64,000 bases of DNA from Pelagimonas sp. (GTDB taxonomy: Bacteria > Pseudomonadota > Alphaproteobacteria > Rhodobacterales > Rhodobacteraceae): contig JAOARQ010000057.1 of assembly GCA_025210455.1 (NCBI GenBank), positions 62,001 to 126,000 of the forward strand, given 5' to 3'. The position numbers and the translations under genes were made by a program. Below the pieces are notes generated by a model, which did no database searches, was not told the origin of the DNA, and saw nothing but the letters and a program-made list of their open reading frames with translations. This document shows positions 8,331 through 16,455 of the stretch, piece by piece (within the stretch, counting starts at the first letter, position 1; the number at the start of each line of letters is the position of its first letter).

Positions 8331-8482
8331 TGCTTATGTGGTCGTGGATGAAACTTTATTGGCGCGGCCTGACGCGGATCGGAAACTTGTGTTAACCATC
8401 GCCACAGCAAGGGGTGATGCGAAAAATAAATTACACATCAACGTGTTATCCTGTGATCGTATTTGTCTAACACATTAACAAA
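8311..8482. other. Intergenic stretch between the serC leader and the tetR terminator
   Basis: About 170 bp without a supported gene. It should contain the serC promoter reading leftward, but no clear -35/-10 pair stands out. A 70-codon frame on the plus strand runs from 8266 across the serC leader and is rejected as a shadow. Confidence 0.5.
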
Positions 8483-8506
8483 CCGCCCCAGAGGCATCCG
8501 GGGCGG
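8477..8506 (-). terminator. Terminator of the phenylacetate operon (after tetR)
   Basis: On the minus strand CCGCCCC and GGGGCGG (8483-8489 and 8500-8506) form the stem, followed by TTTGTT. It lies about 65 bp past the tetR stop. Confidence 0.65.
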
Positions 8507-8572
8507 CAATATTGGATGATTTGAAAAAAATGGGTTTGATCGGCACAGACCCAGAGGATTCGCTGGTGGCGA

Positions 8573-9142
8573 TCAGATTTTCTCAAGGCCACCCAAAGCA
8601 AATTGCGCGGCCATTTCAGCATAATCCTGACGCGACAACCCCTTGCCGGGGCGATGCCACATGTAGAACCAGTTCACGATGCCAAAGACAGTCATTGTGG
8701 CCGCGCGCAGCCGGTCGGCCTCCAGATCTGGGCGTTGCTGTTCCACCACCTCGGACATCAGGTGCACCAGCCTGCGCTGAGCTGCAAAAAGCGGGGCCTG
8801 CAGATCGGCAGGCAGGGCCGAGATGGATTCAAGCTGAAGCTTATGTTCGGCATCCGCATCTTCGTAGATCTCAAGGATGGCGGCTATCAGCGCTTGCAAC
8901 CCTTTTGGGGCGGCCTCTTCGGCGACTTCGGCCAGCTCGGTCAGATGAGCGTTCAGAATGTCGAAAAGCAGCGCTTCTTTGCTGTCATGATAGTGGTAGA
9001 GCAGCGCTTTTGAAACGCCGCATTCCTTGGCCGCACCGGTCATAGAAGCGCGGTCAAACCCGTGACGCGCAAAATACGCGGCGGCCCCTTTACGCAGGGC
9101 CGCGCGCTTTTCGTCGTGATCTCTGGCTATCCCTCTGGGCAT
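8573..9142 (-). CDS. TetR-family regulator, probable phenylacetate regulator PaaR
   Basis: TetR-type repressor of 189 residues. The N-terminal helix-turn-helix is clear (FARHGFDRASMTGAAKECGV followed by SKALLYHYHDSKEALL). The C-terminal domain is the ligand-binding part. Its ATG overlaps the stop of paaK by one base (TAATG), so it is translationally coupled to the phenylacetate genes. TetR-type PaaR proteins control phenylacetate degradation in many proteobacteria, with phenylacetyl-CoA as inducer; that role is inferred from position. A GACCG-tg-CGGTC repeat in the paaI/paaZ divergent region is a candidate operator. Confidence 0.85.
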   Translation of the reverse strand: MPRGIARDHDEKRAALRKGAAAYFARHGFDRASMTGAAKECGVSKALLYHYHDSKEALLFDILNAHLTELAEVAEEAAPKGLQALIAAILEIYEDADAEHKLQLESISALPADLQAPLFAAQRRLVHLMSEVVEQQRPDLEADRLRAATMTVFGIVNWFYMWHRPGKGLSRQDYAEMAAQFALGGLEKI

Positions 9143-10446
9143 TACTCTTTCGGACGGTTGTCGACGATGCGGACAGCCTTCCCTTCCGAGCGTATCACTT
9201 CGCCGGGGCCAGCCACGTCCACTTTGACGGATACACCTACCACCTGTTTGATCTTCGCCGCAAGTTCCCGCCCGGCCTGATCGCCCAGTTCAACGGTATC
9301 AGGCAGTGTTTCCACCTTAACCCGCATCTCATCTTTGTGGCCGATCCGGTTCAGCTCCAGCTGGAAATGCGGGGCCAAGGGGCTGATCTTCATCAGCTGT
9401 TCTTCGATCTGGGTCGGGAAGACATTCACCCCACGCAGGATGATCATGTCATCGGATCGCCCGGTGATCTTTTCCATCCGGCGCATCGAGCGCGCGGTGC
9501 CCGGCAGCAGGCGGGTCAGATCGCGGGTGCGGTAGCGAATGATCGGAAAGGCCTCTTTGGTCAGCGAGGTAAAGACCAGTTCCCCCATCTCTCCGTCTGG
9601 TAGGACTTCGCCGGTGTTTGGGTCAATGATTTCCGGGTAAAAGTGATCTTCCCAGATGTGCAGCCCGTCTTTGGTTTCTACACATTCATTGGCAACACCG
9701 GGGCCGATGACTTCGGACAGGCCATAAATATCGACCGCATGCATATCAAAGGCCTGTTCGATCTCAAGACGCATGGCATTGGTCCAGGGTTCTGCGCCGA
9801 AGATTCCCACCTTGAGCGGTGATTTGCGCGGGTCCAACCCCTGCGCGTGATATTCATCAATGATCGACAGCGCGTAAGACGGGGTGACGGTCATGCCCGT
9901 GGCCTGAAAATCTTCGATCAGGCGCACCTGCCGCTGTGTCATTCCGCCCGAAATCGGAACGGTGGTCAGCCCGTAGTGCTCGGCGCCGCCGTGAACGCCC
10001 AGACCGCCGGTAAACAGCCCATAGCCATAGGCGTTGTGCAGCACATCGCCGGGGCGCAGGCCTGAGGCGCGCAGGCAGCGCGCAACGACACCGGCCCACA
10101 TTTGCAGATCGTTCTTGGTGTATCCCACGACAGTTGGCTGGCCAGTGGTGCCAGAGGAGGCGTGGATGCGATTGACCTGCTCACGCGGCACCGCAAACAT
10201 CCCAAAGGGATAGTTGTCGCGCAGGTCTTTTTTGACGGTGAAAGGGAACTTGGCCAGATCTGAAAGCGATTTTAGATCGTCAGGATGAATGCCCGCATCG
10301 TCAAAGCTTTTCTTATAATGCGGCACGTTCTCATAGGCGTGGCGCAGAGATCTTTTCAGACGGTCAAGTTGCAGGGCTGAAATCTCATCGCGGGATGCGA
10401 TTTCGATTGGCTCAAGGTCTTCTTTGCGTGGTGTCAGATCTTCCAT
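9142..10446 (-). CDS. paaK: Phenylacetate-CoA ligase
   Basis: AMP-forming ligase of 434 residues that activates phenylacetate to phenylacetyl-CoA, the entry step of the aerobic hybrid pathway. The ATP-binding loop HASSGTTGQPTVVGYT is present at about residues 94-109, followed by the YGLSEVIGPGVA motif and the C-terminal segment ITGRSDDMIILRGVNVFPTQ, all typical of PaaK rather than of general acyl-CoA synthetases. Start 10446 is preceded by GGGAGGA. It sits 22 bp after the thiolase gene and is coupled to the tetR gene behind it. Confidence 0.95.
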   Translation of the reverse strand: MEDLTPRKEDLEPIEIASRDEISALQLDRLKRSLRHAYENVPHYKKSFDDAGIHPDDLKSLSDLAKFPFTVKKDLRDNYPFGMFAVPREQVNRIHASSGTTGQPTVVGYTKNDLQMWAGVVARCLRASGLRPGDVLHNAYGYGLFTGGLGVHGGAEHYGLTTVPISGGMTQRQVRLIEDFQATGMTVTPSYALSIIDEYHAQGLDPRKSPLKVGIFGAEPWTNAMRLEIEQAFDMHAVDIYGLSEVIGPGVANECVETKDGLHIWEDHFYPEIIDPNTGEVLPDGEMGELVFTSLTKEAFPIIRYRTRDLTRLLPGTARSMRRMEKITGRSDDMIILRGVNVFPTQIEEQLMKISPLAPHFQLELNRIGHKDEMRVKVETLPDTVELGDQAGRELAAKIKQVVGVSVKVDVAGPGEVIRSEGKAVRIVDNRPKE

Positions 10447-10468
10447 TGTTTGTCCTCCCAGCCCTTTG

Positions 10469-11653
10469 TCAGATGCGTTCCATCACCAGGGCGATGCCCT
10501 GACCGACTCCGATGCACATGGTGCACAGGGCGTATTTGCCGCCAGTTTCCAGCAGAGTGTGACCAGCAGTCAGCGCGAGACGCGCACCTGACATGCCAAG
10601 CGGGTGACCCAGGGCAATGGCCCCACCATTGGGGTTCACATGCTCGGCATCATCGGGCAGGCCCAGATGGCGCATGACGGCCAAGCCCTGGCTGGCGAAT
10701 GCTTCGTTTAACTCGATCACGTCCATCTGGTTGATGGACATGCCCAGGCGATCCAGCAGCTTTTCCGAAGCCGGGGCCGGGCCAAAGCCCATGATGCGCG
10801 GGGCAAGCCCTGCGGTGGCCCCACCCAGAATGCGCGCCACCGGCGCCAGCCCATATTTTTCCGCGGCTTCTGGCGAAGCGATGATCAGCGCCGCTGCCCC
10901 ATCGTTCACACCCGACGCATTGCCAGCGGTGACAGAGCCACCTTCGCGGAAAGGCGCGCGCAGGCTTTGCAGTTTTTCGAAAGTGGTCAGACGCGGATGT
11001 TCGTCAGTATCAAAAAGGATCGGATCCCCTTTGCGTTGCGGAATGCTGACCGGAGTGATCTCTTTGGCAAGGCGGCCATTGGCAATCGCAGCAGTGGCCC
11101 GTTCCTGAGACCGCAGAGCAAACATATCCTGATCTTCGCGCGAGATATTGAAATCTTCAGCGACATTTTCAGCGGTTTCCGGCATGGAATCGACGCCAAA
11201 CTGCGCTTTCATTTGTTTGTTCACAAAACGCCAGCCGATGGTGGTGTCATAGACAGCATTTGACCGCGAAAAGGCGCTTTCGGCTTTGGGCATCACGAAG
11301 GGCGCGCGCGACATGCTTTCGACGCCACCAGCGACCACGATTTCTGCCTCGCCCGCTTTGATCTGGCGTGCGGCCATTGACACCGCATCCAGACCTGACC
11401 CACACAGGCGGTTCACAGTCACACCGGGAACATCCCCCATGCCCGCCAGAAGAACCGACATGCGCGCCACGTTGCGGTTGTCTTCGCCCGCCTGATTGGC
11501 GCAGCCCATGATGACCTCATCTACGGGCAGGCCTTCGGGCACAACGGCTTTCAGCAGATTCGCCAGCATATCATCTGGACGCACCGCGGCCAGCGTGCCG
11601 CCAAATTTCCCGATGGGCGTCCGAGAGCCCTGACACAGCCATGCTTCACGCAT
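10469..11653 (-). CDS. paaJ: 3-oxoadipyl-CoA/3-oxo-5,6-dehydrosuberyl-CoA thiolase
   Basis: Thiolase of 394 residues. The acylation cysteine is in NRLCGSGLDAV, the second His in NPNGGAIALGHPLGMSGAR, and the C-terminal Cys in ALCTMCIGVGQGIALVME, all thiolase signatures. In phenylacetate breakdown it catalyses two thiolytic steps that yield acetyl-CoA and succinyl-CoA. PcaF of the protocatechuate pathway is nearly indistinguishable, but the neighbours paaK, paaI and paaZ favour PaaJ. The frame extends to 11713; I chose 11653 because AGGAG precedes it and the protein then starts like other thiolases. It overlaps the end of paaI by 8 bp. Confidence 0.92.
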   Translation of the reverse strand: MREAWLCQGSRTPIGKFGGTLAAVRPDDMLANLLKAVVPEGLPVDEVIMGCANQAGEDNRNVARMSVLLAGMGDVPGVTVNRLCGSGLDAVSMAARQIKAGEAEIVVAGGVESMSRAPFVMPKAESAFSRSNAVYDTTIGWRFVNKQMKAQFGVDSMPETAENVAEDFNISREDQDMFALRSQERATAAIANGRLAKEITPVSIPQRKGDPILFDTDEHPRLTTFEKLQSLRAPFREGGSVTAGNASGVNDGAAALIIASPEAAEKYGLAPVARILGGATAGLAPRIMGFGPAPASEKLLDRLGMSINQMDVIELNEAFASQGLAVMRHLGLPDDAEHVNPNGGAIALGHPLGMSGARLALTAGHTLLETGGKYALCTMCIGVGQGIALVMERI

Positions 11654-12083
11654 CTGTTTTCTCCTCAAAATGCTGTCCTGTGATGGTACGCGACAAGCCG
11701 CGGAACAGGGCAATCTTGCGCCCGTCTTCGCCTGTGACCGTCACATCGTAAACGCCAGACCGTCCGGTTCTGGCCTGTTCAACGGCGGTTGCAGTCATGC
11801 GTTCGCCGGGTTGGCCGGGGGAAAGAAAAGTCGCCTGAGTTTCCTGCCCGACAGTGACTTCGTTGTAGGAATTGCAGGCAAAGGCAAAGGCGCTATCGGC
11901 CAGCGTAAAGATGAAACCGCCATGACAGATGCCGTGGCCGTTGAGCATCCTGTCTTGCACTTGCATCGACAGCATGGCTGTTCCCGGACCGACCTGATCA
12001 ATCCGCATGCCCAGATCCTGACTGGCCTTATCCGTTGACCACATGGCCTCGGCTGACTGTCTTGCCCGTTCCTCTGGTGTCAT
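11646..12083 (-). CDS. paaI: Hydroxyphenylacetyl-CoA thioesterase PaaI
   Basis: Hotdog-fold thioesterase of 145 residues. The segment GHGICHGGFIFTLADSAFAF carries the conserved HGG and the catalytic Asp of PaaI. It releases CoA from dead-end phenylacetate intermediates. Start 12083 is supported by GGGAGGA upstream and gives the family's usual length; the frame is open to 12116. It is the first gene of the leftward unit paaI-paaJ-paaK-tetR and is divergent from paaZ. Confidence 0.93.
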   Translation of the reverse strand: MTPEERARQSAEAMWSTDKASQDLGMRIDQVGPGTAMLSMQVQDRMLNGHGICHGGFIFTLADSAFAFACNSYNEVTVGQETQATFLSPGQPGERMTATAVEQARTGRSGVYDVTVTGEDGRKIALFRGLSRTITGQHFEEKTDA

Positions 12084-12122
12084 CTGCGCTGTCCTCCCTT
12101 GTGGCAGACGATGCACAAAACC

Positions 12123-12134
12123 GACCGTGCGGTC
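12123..12134. promoter_or_regulatory. Candidate TetR operator in the paaI/paaZ divergent promoter
   Basis: GACCG-TG-CGGTC: two 5-bp inverted arms separated by two bases, midway between the divergent paaI and paaZ starts. The CCGnnCGG core resembles sites of TetR-family acyl-CoA-sensing repressors. A second palindrome, CTGATT-TT-AATCAG, lies at 12149-12162, closer to paaZ. Both are seen directly; the assignment to the adjacent tetR product is inferred. Confidence 0.45.
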
Positions 12135-12194
12135 AAGTATGTTGATTTCTGATTTTAATCAGGCCATGGTGCCCGCAATTCGGAGGAGTTTCCT

Positions 12195-14207
12195 ATGCTG
12201 ACACCAAATAGCTATGCCTGCGGGCAGTGGATTGCGCCGGGGGCCGAGGCCCGCGCAGTGATGGGCCCTGTCTGCGGCTCTCAGATTGCACGCGCGGGCG
12301 GCGCGGCGCTTGATTTTGCGCAGATGATTGAATTTGCGAAGAAAAAGGGTGGACCGGCTCTGCGGGAAATGACGTTCCATCAGCGGGCAAAGATGCTGAA
12401 GGCGCTGGCGCTTTATCTGCAGGACCGCAAAGAAGAGCTCTATGCCATCAATCACCTGACAGGCGCGACACGCCGCGATGGTGGGGTCGATATCGACGGT
12501 GGGATTATCACCATGATGGTCATCGCAGGTAAGGGCCGTCGCGAAATGCCGGATGGGCATGTCTATGTGGATGGCGGGCTAGAGCAGCTAAGCCGTCAGG
12601 GCAGCTTTCTTGGGCAGCATATTGCTGTGCCTTTGCAGGGTGTTGCGGTGCATATCAACGCGTTCAACTTTCCTGTCTGGGGCATGCTGGAAAAGCTGGC
12701 ACCGACGCTGCTGGCGGGTGTGCCCGCAATCGTAAAACCGGCCACGCAGACCTGTTTCCTGACCGAAGCCTGTTTCCGCATGATCATCGAATCGGGCCTG
12801 TTGCCGGAAGGAGCGGTGCAGTTGATCATTGGCGGCACCGGGGATCTGCTGGATCGTCTTGGCCCGCAGGATGTTGTCAGCTTTACCGGCTCTGCGGATA
12901 CGGCTTTGATGTTGCGCACCAATCCCAACATACTGAAAAATTCAGTCCGCTTCATGTCCGAACAGGACAGTTTGAATGCGTCGATTCTGGGTGCGGATGT
13001 CACGCCCGATACGCCTGAATTTGATCTGTTCATCAAACAGGCCGCCAGCGAAATGACAGTGAAGGCCGGGCAGAAATGTACCGCCATTCGCAGGATCATT
13101 GTGCCGGAAGGTCAGATTGATGCCGTATCTGAAGCGCTGTCGGAGCGGTTGAAAAAGACCACCATTGGCGACCCTGCCGGGGATGCGCGCATGGGGGCGC
13201 TGGTGTCGGCCAGTCAAAAGCGGGATGTGCTGGAAAAAATGGCGATGATCAGCGCCGAAGCGCATCAGATTCTGGGGGCTGAATCCTTTGATATGCCCGA
13301 TGGCCCAGGTTTTGCCGCGCCGACCCTGTTCCGCTGCGAAGATCCCGATGCCGCAAAGAATGTACATGAAATCGAAGCCTTTGGTCCGGTTTCAACGCTG
13401 CTTCCTTATCGGGACACAGCACATGCCGCCGAGCTGGCCAATCGCGGTGAAGGGTCATTGGTGGCGTCGCTGGTGACACATGATCCACAGATTGCACGCG
13501 ATGTAACCCTGTCTTCTGCGGCTTGGCATGGGCGGCTATACATCGTTGATCGTGACAGCATGGGCGAAGCCACAGGTCATGGATCGCCATTGCCGCATAT
13601 GGTGCACGGCGGTCCGGGGCGCGCGGGCGGCGGCGAAGAACTGGGCGGTGTGCGCGGGGTGCTGCACTATATGCAGCGCACGGCGATTCAGGGTGGCCCG
13701 AATGTGCTGACAGCGATCACCGGGCAATGGGTGAATGGTGCCGATGAAATCAAAGGCCCTGATCACCCCTTCCAGCGCACCTTCCGTGAGATCGAAATCG
13801 GTGAAACCATCGTGACGGATCCGCGCGAAGTCACCTTGGATGATATTGAGCACTTTGCTCATTTCACCGGGGATACCTTCTATGCGCATATGGATGAAGA
13901 GGCCGCCAAGGCAAACCCTTTCTTCCCCGGTCGCGTGGCGCATGGCTATCTGCTGCTGAGCTTTGCAGCGGGTCTGTTTGTGCAGCCCGATCCCGGCCCG
14001 GTGCTGGCCAATACGGGTTTGAATAGTCTGTCATTCCAGAAACCTGTTAGCCCCGGCGACAAGCTGCATGTGCGGTTGACCTGCAAGCGCAAGACCCAGC
14101 GCACCGATGACTATGGTGAAGTGGCCTGGAATGCGACGCTTTATAATCAGGACGGCGATCAGACGGCGGAATATGAGCTGCTGACCATGGTGGCCTATCA
14201 GCGATAA
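12195..14207 (+). CDS. paaZ: Bifunctional oxepin-CoA hydrolase/semialdehyde dehydrogenase
   Basis: Fusion enzyme of 670 residues that opens the oxepin-CoA ring and oxidises the resulting semialdehyde. Residues 1 to about 515 form the NADP aldehyde dehydrogenase, with FTGSADTAL and the catalytic cysteine in KAGQKCTAIRR. Residues about 530-670 form a MaoC-type hydratase with HFTGDTFYAHMDEEAA and FPGRVAHGYLLLS. CGGAGGAG lies about 7 nt before the ATG. It is divergent from paaI, and the space between them carries candidate operators. The ring epoxidase genes are not in the window. Confidence 0.95.
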   Translation: MLTPNSYACGQWIAPGAEARAVMGPVCGSQIARAGGAALDFAQMIEFAKKKGGPALREMTFHQRAKMLKALALYLQDRKEELYAINHLTGATRRDGGVDIDGGIITMMVIAGKGRREMPDGHVYVDGGLEQLSRQGSFLGQHIAVPLQGVAVHINAFNFPVWGMLEKLAPTLLAGVPAIVKPATQTCFLTEACFRMIIESGLLPEGAVQLIIGGTGDLLDRLGPQDVVSFTGSADTALMLRTNPNILKNSVRFMSEQDSLNASILGADVTPDTPEFDLFIKQAASEMTVKAGQKCTAIRRIIVPEGQIDAVSEALSERLKKTTIGDPAGDARMGALVSASQKRDVLEKMAMISAEAHQILGAESFDMPDGPGFAAPTLFRCEDPDAAKNVHEIEAFGPVSTLLPYRDTAHAAELANRGEGSLVASLVTHDPQIARDVTLSSAAWHGRLYIVDRDSMGEATGHGSPLPHMVHGGPGRAGGGEELGGVRGVLHYMQRTAIQGGPNVLTAITGQWVNGADEIKGPDHPFQRTFREIEIGETIVTDPREVTLDDIEHFAHFTGDTFYAHMDEEAAKANPFFPGRVAHGYLLLSFAAGLFVQPDPGPVLANTGLNSLSFQKPVSPGDKLHVRLTCKRKTQRTDDYGEVAWNATLYNQDGDQTAEYELLTMVAYQR

Positions 14208-14213
14208 AAATCC

Positions 14214-14237
14214 ATGGGTGCGCTTTGGCGCACCCTA
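14214..14237 (+). repeat. GGGTGCGC/GCGCACCC hairpin, REP-like
   Basis: Perfect 8-bp stem GGGTGCGC (14216-14223) and GCGCACCC (14228-14235) with a TTTG loop, followed by TACGTCGG, directly after paaZ. Short hairpins of the form TAGGGTGCGC..GCGCACCC recur between genes in Rhodobacteraceae, to my memory. No T run follows, so terminator function is doubtful. Only one copy is seen here. Confidence 0.45.
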
Positions 14238-14291
14238 CGTCGGCCTGCGATTGTTCTTGAATTCTTAACGTTGCAGGCCCACCATCTGTGT

Positions 14292-14633
14292 ATGAACAGT
14301 GTTACCCCTATCCCCGGAACGCGCTCGGCCAATCACGTGGTGGCCTTTCACCGGACCGAGCTGAACGTCATCCTGTCGCTTTATGGCCGTATGGTGGCCG
14401 CAGGCGAATGGCGCGATTACGGGATTTCCACGCTTAAGGATATGGCTGTCTTTTCAGTCTTTCGACGCACCGCAGAGAACCCTTTGTATCGCATCGAAAA
14501 ACGCCCCAAACTGCGTGACAGGCAGGGGCAATATGTGGTTGTGGGCATGGATGGGCAGATCCTGAAACGGGGTCATGATCTGAAAACCGTGCTGCGCGTG
14601 TTAGAGCGCAAGCTGATCCGCGCTGTGGATTGA
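14292..14633 (+). CDS. DUF2794 family protein
   Basis: Cytosolic protein of 113 residues. The block VVAFHRTELNVILSLYGRMV through AGEWRDYGI and YRIEKRPKLRDRQGQYVVVG matches the alphaproteobacterial DUF2794 family, and length agrees. The start is the ATG at 14292; earlier in-frame codons run through the hairpin after paaZ and look non-coding. Its stop codon lies within a small palindrome shared with the convergent agmatinase gene. The family has no known function. Confidence 0.85.
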   Translation: MNSVTPIPGTRSANHVVAFHRTELNVILSLYGRMVAAGEWRDYGISTLKDMAVFSVFRRTAENPLYRIEKRPKLRDRQGQYVVVGMDGQILKRGHDLKTVLRVLERKLIRAVD

Positions 14634-14646
14634 CGTTGCTACGTCA
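14631..14646. other. Palindrome spanning the stop codons of two convergent genes
   Basis: TGACGT (14631-14636) and ACGTCA (14641-14646) form a 6-bp stem with TGCT loop. The left arm holds the TGA of the DUF2794 gene and the right arm holds, on the other strand, the TGA of the agmatinase gene. It may act as a weak bidirectional end structure. Confidence 0.5.
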
Positions 14647-15603
14647 GCGCTGATCCAGCATAGCGCAAAGCAGTTCAAACATGATCGACACCCCCAGATA
14701 GGCGGTATTGCCCGACTGATCAAAAGGTGGTGAAACCTCAACCATATCTGCGCCGACGATGTTCAATCCGTTCAACGCGCGGCAGACCTGAAGCGCCTGA
14801 TAGGAATTGGGGCCGCCAACCTCGGGGGTGCCCGTGCCGGGGGCAAAAGTGGGATCGACAAAATCAATGTCATAGCTGACATAGGTTTTATCATTGCCCA
14901 CGATTTCGCGGGCTTCTTGCATCACATCGTCCAGCCCGCGTGCAAAGAATTCTTCGATTGGGACGATCCGAATGCCGACCGCATCAGCGAAATCGCGATC
15001 TTCTGAATCATACATTGTGCCGCGAATGCCAATCTGGATCACCCGTTTCGGATCCAGCAGCTCTTCTTCTATGGCGCGTCGGAATGGGGTGCCATGGGTG
15101 TACATGGTGCCATCAAAATAGGAATGAAACAGGTCGGTGTGGCTGTCAAAGTGGATCATCCCTAAGGGGCCATGCGCCTTTGACAGTGACCGTAGTACCG
15201 GAAGTGATGTCAGGTGATCACCGCCTGCGGTAAGAGGGCGAATGCCAGCATCCACAACCTGATCGTAGAACGTCGTGATGCGGGTCATGGAATCCTGAAT
15301 ATCCGCGGGATTTGGCCCAACATCGCCAAGATCTGCGATATTGGCGGCCTCAAACGGGCGAAACCCGCTGGCCGCGTGTTGTGCGCGGATCATGGTCGAG
15401 GCATCGCGCAACTGCCGTGGCCCATGGCGCGGGCCGGGGCGATTGGTGGTGCCGCTATCCCAGGGCACGCCAATCAGGCCGATTTCGACCTCGGAAAATT
15501 TGGGATGCTCAGGGTGGACGTGTGGCAGACGCATGAAAGTTGGCACGCCAGCAAAACGCGGTAGGTCAAACCCGGAGATGGGCTGAAAGAAACGATTACT
15601 CAT
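14644..15603 (-). CDS. speB: Agmatinase / ureohydrolase family protein
   Basis: Manganese ureohydrolase of 319 residues. The metal-binding motifs are in order: GGDHLTSLPV, HFDSHTDLF and SYDIDFVDPTFAPGTGTPE. The last motif and overall length fit agmatinase, which makes putrescine and urea from agmatine; guanidinobutyrase or guanidinopropionase in the same family cannot be excluded. The C40 peptidase gene ends upstream on the same strand 6 bp away, so the two may be cotranscribed by chance proximity. No arginine decarboxylase gene is in the window. Confidence 0.85.
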   Translation of the reverse strand: MSNRFFQPISGFDLPRFAGVPTFMRLPHVHPEHPKFSEVEIGLIGVPWDSGTTNRPGPRHGPRQLRDASTMIRAQHAASGFRPFEAANIADLGDVGPNPADIQDSMTRITTFYDQVVDAGIRPLTAGGDHLTSLPVLRSLSKAHGPLGMIHFDSHTDLFHSYFDGTMYTHGTPFRRAIEEELLDPKRVIQIGIRGTMYDSEDRDFADAVGIRIVPIEEFFARGLDDVMQEAREIVGNDKTYVSYDIDFVDPTFAPGTGTPEVGGPNSYQALQVCRALNGLNIVGADMVEVSPPFDQSGNTAYLGVSIMFELLCAMLDQR

Positions 15604-15609
15604 AATGGG

Positions 15610-16455
15610 TTACCTTTTCATGAGTTGGGTCAAACGGGCATGGCGCGTCACCGGGCCATCCCCCTGCGCCGCGATCCGTGTGATGGCGTCAGATATGTTT
15701 TCATAGGCCACCGCCATATGAAACACATTCGCGTGGATCAGTGTCGTATCAGAGACCGCAAGCGCAACATGACCTTTCCAAAAGAACAGATCGCCGCGCT
15801 GTGCAGGGGTGTTGGGGGGTAAAGTGTCGCCCAATATGGCTTCTTGTTGATCACTGTCACCGGGGCAGGGCAGGCCGCAGGCGTGCAACGCGGCCTGAAC
15901 CAGACCAGAACAATCTATGCCAAAAGACGAATTACCCCCCCAGAGGTAAGCCGTGCCAAGATGCTGTTCTGCAACCGCGATAGGGTCAGTTTCGTGATGG
16001 TCCATCGGCTTTAGATGGTCGGTGGGAATGAACCTGCCATCACAGGTGCGGGAAAACCGCCCTTCCTGATCAGATACCGTTACATAAGCGCCTAGCGGCA
16101 GGGAGATGGGATCAGGGGATTTGAAGCTTCGACTGTCAAAGGAAAGTGTCTGTCGTACAGCGACACGATGTGTGGGCGCGCGCCATGTGTCGAACGACCC
16201 TTGGCGCAGAAACCCAACATATCCAGTGGTTTGACAGCGCAAAAGCGGCGTCTTTTCCTCGGGATTCAGCACATGCACAGGCCAACCATATAGTGCCTGA
16301 CGCTCTAATACTGTGGCCGCAGGCCCCTGAATGCTCAGGCTGGGTGTTGCCACCCGCATGACCACGCCATCAACATAGGATCTTGCCTCGACCTCGCCCT
16401 GCAGACTGCTATGCGCAAGATTTGCGGTTCCAAATGTACTGCGTCGATCCATCAT
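15610..16455 (-). CDS. NlpC/P60 (C40) cell-wall peptidase with SH3-type N-terminus
   Basis: Peptidoglycan endopeptidase of 281 residues. The C-terminal domain has YLWGGNSSFGIDCSGLVQAA (catalytic Cys), RGDLFFWKGHVALAV (His) and IHANVFHMAVAYE (third residue region). The N-terminal 150 residues look like SH3 domains (DRRSTF.., GWPVHVLNPE, GYVGFLRQ), as in gamma-D-glutamyl-L-diamino acid peptidases. No signal peptide is evident, so it could recycle muropeptides in the cytosol. It starts within the stop of the M17 aminopeptidase gene (ATGA overlap), which suggests joint degradation of cell-wall peptides. Confidence 0.88.
   Translation of the reverse strand: MMDRRSTFGTANLAHSSLQGEVEARSYVDGVVMRVATPSLSIQGPAATVLERQALYGWPVHVLNPEEKTPLLRCQTTGYVGFLRQGSFDTWRAPTHRVAVRQTLSFDSRSFKSPDPISLPLGAYVTVSDQEGRFSRTCDGRFIPTDHLKPMDHHETDPIAVAEQHLGTAYLWGGNSSFGIDCSGLVQAALHACGLPCPGDSDQQEAILGDTLPPNTPAQRGDLFFWKGHVALAVSDTTLIHANVFHMAVAYENISDAITRIAAQGDGPVTRHARLTQLMKR

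Noticed and set aside
8266-8478. 70-codon plus-strand frame upstream of serC
   Set aside because: It overlaps the serC leader RNA, has no ribosome site or recognisable product.
14216-14235. Hairpin after paaZ as a true rho-independent terminator
   Set aside because: No T run follows on either side; it fits a common intergenic hairpin repeat better.
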